This document shows positions 58,784 to 64,000 of a stretch of DNA of 64,000 nucleotides, one piece after another. The stretch is from Patulibacter americanus DSM 16676. GTDB lineage: Bacteria; Actinomycetota; Thermoleophilia; Solirubrobacterales; Solirubrobacteraceae. The stretch is taken from contig NZ_ATUD01000003.1 of assembly GCF_000420025.1 (NCBI RefSeq), forward strand, positions 124,001 through 188,000. The letters run 5' to 3'. The notes below the pieces were generated by a model, which was not told the DNA's origin, did no database searches, and saw only the letters and a list, made by a program, of their open reading frames with translations. The position numbers and the translations under genes were made by a program. How positions within the stretch are numbered: the first letter of the stretch is position 1; each line of letters opens with the position of its first letter.

Positions 58784-59746
58784 TCAGGTCCTCTCGAGGG
58801 GTGTGGGGGGAACGGGAAGGGGTCCGGGTCCGTCGGCCGTGGGGGCGGTCCGGGGCGAGCGCGGGTCGAGCGACGGGTCCTGGGGCCGGGGCGGGAGGCC
58901 CGTCTGGGCCGCGACCAGGGCCCCGACCACGGCGAGGGCGCCCAACACCTGTGCCGGGCTGAGCGACTCGCCGAGGGCGACGAGGCCGACGAGGGTCGCG
59001 ACGAGCGGACTCAGGAGTCCGAGGAACGCGACGCTCGTCGGCTGCAGCCCGCGCAGCCCGCGGAACCACAACGCGTAGGCGACGGCGGTCCCGACGAGGG
59101 AGAGGTACGCGTAGCCGCCGACGTTCAGCGTCGTGATCGTGGGCGGCGGCCCGCCCTCGATCAGCAGGGCGACGGGCAGCAGGACGAGGCCGCCGGCCGT
59201 GAGCTGCCAGCCCGTCACGGCCAGCGCGGGTGCCGAGGTGGTCCAGCGCTTGCTCAGGACGACGCCCGTGGCCATCACCGCCGCGCTGCCGAGCGCGGCC
59301 GCGAGGCCCGGAGGGTCCAGCCGGGCGTCGGCGCGGAGCACGAGCAGCCCGACGCCGACCATGCCGACCAGGGTCGCCGCCAGGGTCCGCGGCCGCAGCC
59401 GCGTGCCCAGGAGGCCCACGGCGAGCACGGCCACGAACAGCGGCTGGACCGCGCCGACGGTCGCGGCGGCGCCCCCCGGAAGCCGGTAGGCGGCGACGAA
59501 CAGCAGGCCGAAGAACGCGCCGATGTTCAGCGTCCCGAGCACGAGGGACCGCCACCACCAGTCGCCGGACGGCAGGCGGCGGGTGAGCGCGACGAGCAAC
59601 AGGCCCGCCGGCAGCGCCCGCAGCAGGGCGGCGAGCAGCGGGCGATCGGGCGGGAGGGCCTCCGTCGTCACGACGTAGGTCGTGCCCCACACCGCCGGGG
59701 CCGCCGCCGTGAGCAGGAGGGTGGTGGGGAGGCGATCTCTTAGCAC
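58784..59746 (-). CDS. EamA/DMT family transporter
   Basis: A 320-residue drug/metabolite transporter with ten helices in two EamA repeats. Typical segments are AAPAVWGTTYVVTTEALP at the start, ALLRALPAGLLLVAL, LGTLNIGAFFGLLFVAAYRL and FLGLLSPLVATLVGLVALGESLSPAQVLGALAVVGAL. GTG 59746 lies within the first operator repeat. It is divergent from the second MarR gene, which probably represses it. Probably an exporter of a metabolite or drug. Confidence 0.87.
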   Translation of the reverse strand: MLRDRLPTTLLLTAAAPAVWGTTYVVTTEALPPDRPLLAALLRALPAGLLLVALTRRLPSGDWWWRSLVLGTLNIGAFFGLLFVAAYRLPGGAAATVGAVQPLFVAVLAVGLLGTRLRPRTLAATLVGMVGVGLLVLRADARLDPPGLAAALGSAAVMATGVVLSKRWTTSAPALAVTGWQLTAGGLVLLPVALLIEGGPPPTITTLNVGGYAYLSLVGTAVAYALWFRGLRGLQPTSVAFLGLLSPLVATLVGLVALGESLSPAQVLGALAVVGALVAAQTGLPPRPQDPSLDPRSPRTAPTADGPGPLPVPPTPLERT

Positions 59747-59799
59747 TAAGCCAACGTACCAGACTGTCTTAGCGCTGAGCTAACAAGCTCAGCGCTGAG
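59739..59799. promoter_or_regulatory. Three related dyads (CTTAGCRCTRAG type) between the DMT and MarR genes
   Basis: CTTAGCACTAAG (59739-59750), CTTAGCGCTGAG (59768-59779) and CTCAGCGCTGAG (59788-59799) are three copies of one 12-base dyad. The last two are 20 bases apart and together form a 14-base inverted repeat around AACA. The first covers the GTG of the DMT gene, the others lie 20-50 bases before the MarR ATG. Confidence 0.65.
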
Positions 59800-59818
59800 A
59801 CATCGGTACGGTGCGGGC

Positions 59819-60304
59819 ATGACCGACCACGTCGCCGGGGTGCTCGACCAGTGGGCGCGGGAGCGTCCGGACCTGGACGTCTCGCCCATGGCGGTCGTCG
59901 GCCGGGTGTCGCGGGTCTCGCGGCGCTTCGCGGCCGAGACGGCCCGCACGTTCGCGCAGCACGGCCTGGACCACGCATCGTTCGACGTCCTGGCGACGTT
60001 GCGGCGGGCCGGGCCGCCCTACGCGCTGTCGCCGACGGCGCTCACGCGCTCGTCCATGGTCACCTCCGGTGCGATCAGTCAGCGCCTCGACCGCCTCGAG
60101 GCCCGCGGTCTGGTGGTCCGCAGGCCGCGGCCGACCGACGGACGCGGCACGGACGTCGCGTTGACCGACGAGGGCAAGGCGCTCGTCGACCGGGCGCTGC
60201 CGGACCACCTGGCGACGGAGGAGCGGCTGCTCGCCGCCCTCTCGGACGAGCAGCGGGCCGAGCTCGCGACCCTGCTGAGCGCGCTGCTCGTGTCCTTGGA
60301 GTGA
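59819..60304 (+). CDS. MarR family transcriptional regulator (copy 2)
   Basis: A 161-residue regulator. FDVLATLRRAGPPYALSPTALTRSSMVTSGAISQRLDRLEARGLVVR is the helix-turn-helix, and RPTDGRGTDVALTDEGKALVDRAL the wing. It is divergent from the DMT/NAD(P)-binding operon, with three dyads between them, so it very likely controls both directions. Not closely similar to the first MarR protein beyond the family motifs. Confidence 0.9.
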   Translation: MTDHVAGVLDQWARERPDLDVSPMAVVGRVSRVSRRFAAETARTFAQHGLDHASFDVLATLRRAGPPYALSPTALTRSSMVTSGAISQRLDRLEARGLVVRRPRPTDGRGTDVALTDEGKALVDRALPDHLATEERLLAALSDEQRAELATLLSALLVSLE

Positions 60305-60401
60305 GCCGGCGAGGGTGCGCGTCGCCGTCGCGGGTCGCCGTCGCGGTGAATCCTCGTTCACGAGGCGGCGGCGGTCGGACCGTCCTTGGAAGACTGGGCT
60401 G

Positions 60402-61436
60402 ATGGCCGCGACCTCCGACGACGCCTTCCTCGCGCCCGCCGCTGCCGGCCTGCACCGCGTCGAGCTCTCCGCGGCCAACGAGATGGGCACGGTCAACGCG
60501 TGGATCATCGACGACGACCCGCTCACGCTCGTGGACGCCGGGACCCGGACCCCCGGGGCCGTCGAGCGGCTCGAGGCGGGGTTCCGCGCCGCCGGTCGGC
60601 GCCTGGAGGACGTCGGGCTCGTCGTCCTCACGCACCACCACACGGACCACCTGGGGCTCGCCGCCGAGGTCGTCCGGCGGTCGGGTGCCGAGGTCGCAGC
60701 GCTCGCCCCGATCGCTCCGTACCTGGGCGACTTCCCCGCGGAGGCGGCCCGCGACCGCGCGTACATGGCCGGGGTCCTCCGGCGGCACGGGTGGGACGAC
60801 GCCACGGTCACGACGAACGTCGACGGCTGGGCGCGCTTCCACCGCGTCGCCGAGCCGTGCGCGGTCACCGTGCCGCTCACGGCCGGCGCGCGACTGACCC
60901 TGCGGGACCGGACGCTCGAGGTGCTGCACCGTCCGGGGCACAGCGAGAGCGACGTGCTGCTCGTCGACGCGCAGCGGCGCCTGGCCTTCGGCGGCGACCA
61001 CCTGCTCGGCGCGGTGCCGTCGGTGCCCGTCCGCGACCGGCCGCTGCCCGGCGGGGACGGCGAGGTGCCGCCGGACCCGCCCGGGGACGACATCGCCGCG
61101 ATGGTCCGCTACCGCGACTCCCTCCGGGCGACGGCCGCGCTGGGCCTCGACGTCGTCCTCCCCGGCCACGGCGCCGCGTTCGGGGACCACGCGGGCGTCG
61201 TCGCCCGCCACCTGGCGCGGCAGGAGCGCGATGCCGCAGGGCTGCTCGCCCGTATGGACGCCGCGCCCGTCACCGCCGCCGCGATCGTCCGCGAGCGGTG
61301 GCCTCGGGCCCCGGACGGCTTCGCGCACGTCCTCATGAGCGGGATCCTCGGCAGCCTGGGGCTCCTCCGTGCGGAGGGGCGCGTCGCGGTCTTGGGGGCC
61401 GGGCGGGACGGCGTCGTGCGCTTCGTGGCCGTCTGA
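60402..61436 (+). CDS. MBL-fold metallohydrolase with C-terminal winged-helix region (copy 2)
   Basis: A 344-residue paralogue of the protein at 25670. The metal site is VVLTHHHTDHLGLAAEV, then LHRPGHSESDVLLVD, FGGDHLLG and VVLPGHGAAFGDHAG. The C-terminal winged-helix-like part (MDAAPVTAAAIVRERW) follows as in copy 1. ATG 60402 begins just before the conserved region. A weak CCTCG-TTCA-CGAGG stem upstream (60352-60365) may end the MarR transcript. The substrate is unknown. Confidence 0.83.
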   Translation: MAATSDDAFLAPAAAGLHRVELSAANEMGTVNAWIIDDDPLTLVDAGTRTPGAVERLEAGFRAAGRRLEDVGLVVLTHHHTDHLGLAAEVVRRSGAEVAALAPIAPYLGDFPAEAARDRAYMAGVLRRHGWDDATVTTNVDGWARFHRVAEPCAVTVPLTAGARLTLRDRTLEVLHRPGHSESDVLLVDAQRRLAFGGDHLLGAVPSVPVRDRPLPGGDGEVPPDPPGDDIAAMVRYRDSLRATAALGLDVVLPGHGAAFGDHAGVVARHLARQERDAAGLLARMDAAPVTAAAIVRERWPRAPDGFAHVLMSGILGSLGLLRAEGRVAVLGAGRDGVVRFVAV

Positions 61437-61455
61437 GCGCCGGACGGGGCCCCGC

Positions 61456-62961
61456 CTACCGCGCGCGCCAGAGCCCGCGGGTGAAGAGCGCGAGGATCGT
61501 GAACAGCTCGAGGCGGCCGAGCAGCATCAGGGCGCTCAGGCCGAGCAGCCCGGCGTCGGGCACCTCGGCGTAGGACTCCACGCCGCCGAGGCTGCCGAGC
61601 GCCGGGCCGACGTTGAACAGGCAGGCCAGCGCGCCGGAGAACGCGGAGAGCAGGTCGAGCCCGCAGGCGGCCAGCAGGCCCGTGCCGAAGACGAGGGCGA
61701 CGGAGGCGACGGCCATGAAGCCGAAGGCGGCGCGGACCGCGTCGTCGGACACCGGGCGGCCGCCGATGCGCACCACCACGACGCGCTGCGGGGCGATCTG
61801 CCGCTGGATCTCGGAGCGGATGCCGCCGCCGATGGTGAGCCAGCGGCGCACCTTGAACCCGCCGGTGGTGGAGCCGACCATCGCCCCCGAGGCGGTGGCG
61901 ATGAGCACGAGCAGCCGGGCTTCCTCGCCCCACGCGTCGGGGTCCGCGGTCGTGAACCCGGTCCCCGTCGTGATGGAGGCGGCGGTGAAGATGCCGTCGA
62001 AGATCGTCCCTGGCGCCTCGCTGCCCTGGGCGCTCAGCGCGAGCAGGACGCCGATCGCCACCACGAAGACGACGAACGCCCGCAGCTCGGTGGCGTGGAC
62101 GCCCAGGCCCCGCCGGGTGATGAGCCGCCACCACAGCACGTAGGAGACGCCGGACGCGAGCATCAGGAGCGTCAGGACGATCTCCGTCGGCGTCGACTCG
62201 AACGCGCCGGCCGAGGCGGTGTGGGTCGAGAAGCCGCCGGTCGACGCCACCGACATCGCGTGGTTGACGGCGTCCCACGGCGTGACGCCGGTGATCAGCA
62301 GCAGCACGAACGCGACGGCCGTGACCGTCAGGTAGATGCCGGCGGTGATGCGCGCCGTGTCGATCATCTGCGGCGCCACGGTCTCCTCCTGCGCGCGGCT
62401 CGTCTCGCCCAGCAGGACGCGCCGGGCCGCGCCGCCCGCGGCCGGGGCGATGGCCACGAGGAGCACGACGATGCCGATCCCGCCGATCCAGTGGGTCATC
62501 GACCGCCAGAGGAGGACGGCGTTGGGCTGCCCGTCCACCTCGACCAGCGCGGTGGCTCCGGTGGTGGTGATGCCGCTGGTGCCCTCGAAGATCGCGGCCG
62601 CGACGCCCGGGAAGCTGCCCGACAGGTACAAGGGGACGCTGGCGAAGAGGCTGGTGGCCACCCAGGTGAGCCCGGCGGCCATCAGGCCGTCGCGGCCGGT
62701 CGGCGGCGGCATCGCGCGCCCGCCCCAGGTGCTCCGCAGCCCGGCGGCGAGGAGTCCCGCCACCACCGTCGCGCTCGCGAAGGCGCCGACGGAGCGGCCG
62801 TCCGAGACGAGCGCGGTGATCGTGCAGACGAGCGCCGCGACGGCGAGGGCGACGAAGCCGGCGGTGAGCGCCCGGCGCGTCAGCGGGCCGATCCGCGCCC
62901 CGATGCGGGGGCGTCGCGGCATGCCGAGGCGCGTCCGGCGCAGGCGGGCGAGCGCGCTCAC
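61456..62961 (-). CDS. trkH: Potassium uptake protein TrkH (membrane subunit)
   Basis: A 501-residue K+ translocating subunit with about ten helices. The four selectivity-filter loops are visible: GTSGITTTGAT, SVASTGGFSTH, AASITTGTGFTT and CLFNVGPALG, each with the key glycine. SMTHWIGGIGIVVL is also characteristic. GTG 62961 overlaps the trkA stop as GTGA, so trkA-trkH is one operon. It is convergent with the MBL gene. Confidence 0.95.
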   Translation of the reverse strand: MSALARLRRTRLGMPRRPRIGARIGPLTRRALTAGFVALAVAALVCTITALVSDGRSVGAFASATVVAGLLAAGLRSTWGGRAMPPPTGRDGLMAAGLTWVATSLFASVPLYLSGSFPGVAAAIFEGTSGITTTGATALVEVDGQPNAVLLWRSMTHWIGGIGIVVLLVAIAPAAGGAARRVLLGETSRAQEETVAPQMIDTARITAGIYLTVTAVAFVLLLITGVTPWDAVNHAMSVASTGGFSTHTASAGAFESTPTEIVLTLLMLASGVSYVLWWRLITRRGLGVHATELRAFVVFVVAIGVLLALSAQGSEAPGTIFDGIFTAASITTGTGFTTADPDAWGEEARLLVLIATASGAMVGSTTGGFKVRRWLTIGGGIRSEIQRQIAPQRVVVVRIGGRPVSDDAVRAAFGFMAVASVALVFGTGLLAACGLDLLSAFSGALACLFNVGPALGSLGGVESYAEVPDAGLLGLSALMLLGRLELFTILALFTRGLWRAR

Positions 62962-64000
62962 CCGCCGAGCACCGCGGCGAGCTTCTGGGCCCCGTTGCCC
63001 GTGGCGAGCACGAGCGCGATGTCGCCCCGCTGGTAGCGGTCGATCTCGCCCGGGAACCTGACGGCGCCGTCGCGCACGACGGCCGTGAGGCACGTGTCGT
63101 GGGGGAGCGAGGCGGCGATCGGGCGGCCGCAGAGGTCGCTGTCGTCGGCGATCTTGTACTCCAGCGCCTCGAGCCCGTCGACGATCAGCGTGCTCTTCTG
63201 CGCGCCGGTGCCGCGCGAGGTGCGCAGGATCCGCTCGGCGGCGGCGAGGCGCGGCGCGACGATGCCGTCGACGCCCAGGGCCTCGGCGAGCGGCGCGAAC
63301 TCCTCGCGGGAGAGCACCGCGAGGACGAGCCCGATCTGCAGGCGGTCGGCGTGGGTGCAGGCCAGGAGGGTGGCGCGGTCGTCGCCGGCGCACGAGACGA
63401 ACGCGTCGCAGGTGTCGACGCCCGCCTCGCGCATCGCCGTCTCGGAGGCGCCCTCCTCCCACAGCACCTCGATGGAGCGGTCGTCGAGCACCTCGGCGGC
63501 CTCGCGGGCGCGGGCCTCGTCGGCCTCGAGCAGCACGATCTCGCGGCCGCGGGCGGCGAGCCGGGCGGCGAGGGAGACGCCGATCTGGCCCGCGCCGAAG
63601 ATCGCGACGCGTCGCACCTGGCGGGCGTCCGGGTCGATCTCGCGGCACGCCTCCTTCAGCTCGTCGCGGTGGCAGGCGACCACGAGGTGGTCGCCGGGGA
63701 GCGGCGTGGAGTCCTTCGTGGCCAGGTGCACCCGGCCGTCGCGCAGCAGCGCGCCGATCTTCGAGTGCGTCGCGTGCGGACGGGTGCCGACGGAACGCCG
63801 GGCGGCGGGAGAGTTGTCCGTGACCATGCACTCCGCGAGCGAGAGCCGGCCGTCCGCGAACGACTCGACCCGCACCGCGCCGCGGATCCGCAGCGCCGAC
63901 TCGAGGTCGCCGACGGCGGCGAGCTCGGGGGACACGAGCAGGTCGATCCCGAGCATGTCCGTGGCGGTGTCCTCGCCGGGCGGGTAGTAGTCCGCGTCGC
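62958..64000 (-). CDS. trkA: Potassium uptake regulator TrkA (partial, C-terminal part)
   Basis: The visible ~347 residues begin inside the protein: the reading frame stays open from 64000 to 62958 (DADYYPPGEDTATDMLGIDLLVSPE). They include the first TrkA-C domain, a second Rossmann domain (RRVAIFGAGQIGVSLAARLAARG, GxGxxG type for NAD/ATP) and a second TrkA-C domain. The first Rossmann domain must lie beyond the window end. It binds the cytoplasmic face of TrkH and gates it. An ATG at 63956 is internal, not the real start. Confidence 0.93.
   Translation of the reverse strand, partial: DADYYPPGEDTATDMLGIDLLVSPELAAVGDLESALRIRGAVRVESFADGRLSLAECMVTDNSPAARRSVGTRPHATHSKIGALLRDGRVHLATKDSTPLPGDHLVVACHRDELKEACREIDPDARQVRRVAIFGAGQIGVSLAARLAARGREIVLLEADEARAREAAEVLDDRSIEVLWEEGASETAMREAGVDTCDAFVSCAGDDRATLLACTHADRLQIGLVLAVLSREEFAPLAEALGVDGIVAPRLAAAERILRTSRGTGAQKSTLIVDGLEALEYKIADDSDLCGRPIAASLPHDTCLTAVVRDGAVRFPGEIDRYQRGDIALVLATGNGAQKLAAVLGG

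Overview
The window is very GC-rich (about three quarters G+C by eye), densely packed bacterial chromosome. Genes sit on both strands, 4-base ATGA/GTGA/TTGA stop-start overlaps are common, GTG and TTG starts are frequent, and many start codons lie only 6-12 bases after a -10 box, implying short or absent leaders. The gene set (SigB/SigF-type sigma factors, MpsC/DUF2294 proteins, RTX-like secreted proteins, CobN-type cobalt chelatase, VanW protein, high-GC TetR/MarR modules) points to a high-GC Actinomycetota. My best guess is Thermoleophilia/Solirubrobacterales, but that placement is inference. I see no tRNA, rRNA, CRISPR array, insertion sequence or phage.

Layout. 1-3.4 kb: a coupled cobalamin run on the minus strand (ChlI-ChlD chelatase fusion, a CobB glutaminase-like domain without its cysteine, CobM). 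The matching large chelatase subunit CobN is at 27.8-32.0 kb. 3.5-6.1 kb: methionine importer metNIQ. 6.2-10.2 kb: sugar porter, SDR dehydrogenase, coiled-coil protein, class III cyclase. 10.5-25 kb: a stress-type island. It has two SigB/F-type sigma genes, each convergent with an MpsC/DUF2294 gene, then a ribbon-helix-helix gene, a CheB-type esterase, a CheR-PAS sensor, a CDGSH protein with a diiron-oxidase-like partner, a YbdK-like ligase, a methyltransferase, a flavodoxin-like protein, a third MpsC gene, a YihY/BrkB protein and a manganese catalase. Several of these start right behind GTTT-N15/16-GGGTA promoters, the SigB/SigF type.

25-33.4 kb: DUF1360 membrane protein, MBL hydrolase, gamma-glutamylcyclotransferase-like protein, cobN, flippase-like protein. 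33.4-37.5 kb: a TetR regulator with four matching TACG-N4-CGTA operators, at an alpha/beta hydrolase and at a polytopic YtkA-like membrane protein operon. 37.5-41.1 kb: histidine kinase and OmpR-type regulator next to two divergent RTX-like genes, with a phased CTCA/TGAG array between them. 41-52 kb: enoyl-CoA hydratase, zinc peptidase, VanW, cupin, DHFR-like, second SDR, lipoprotein-OmpA pair, TypA and a secreted trypsin-like protease. 52.5-56.1 kb: ECF sigma factor with membrane-anchored and secreted partners, and a region-2-only sigma-like protein. 56.2-60.3 kb: two MarR/efflux modules with clear operators. 60.4-64 kb: a second MBL hydrolase and the trkH-trkA potassium uptake pair, cut off by the window end.

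Most notable is the 10.5-25 kb island: duplicated sigma/MpsC modules, three MpsC paralogues and a run of candidate leaderless stress promoters, which together look like an undescribed general-stress or membrane-potential response circuit. MpsC is known from bicarbonate/membrane-potential systems, but no MpsA or MpsB partner is visible here.
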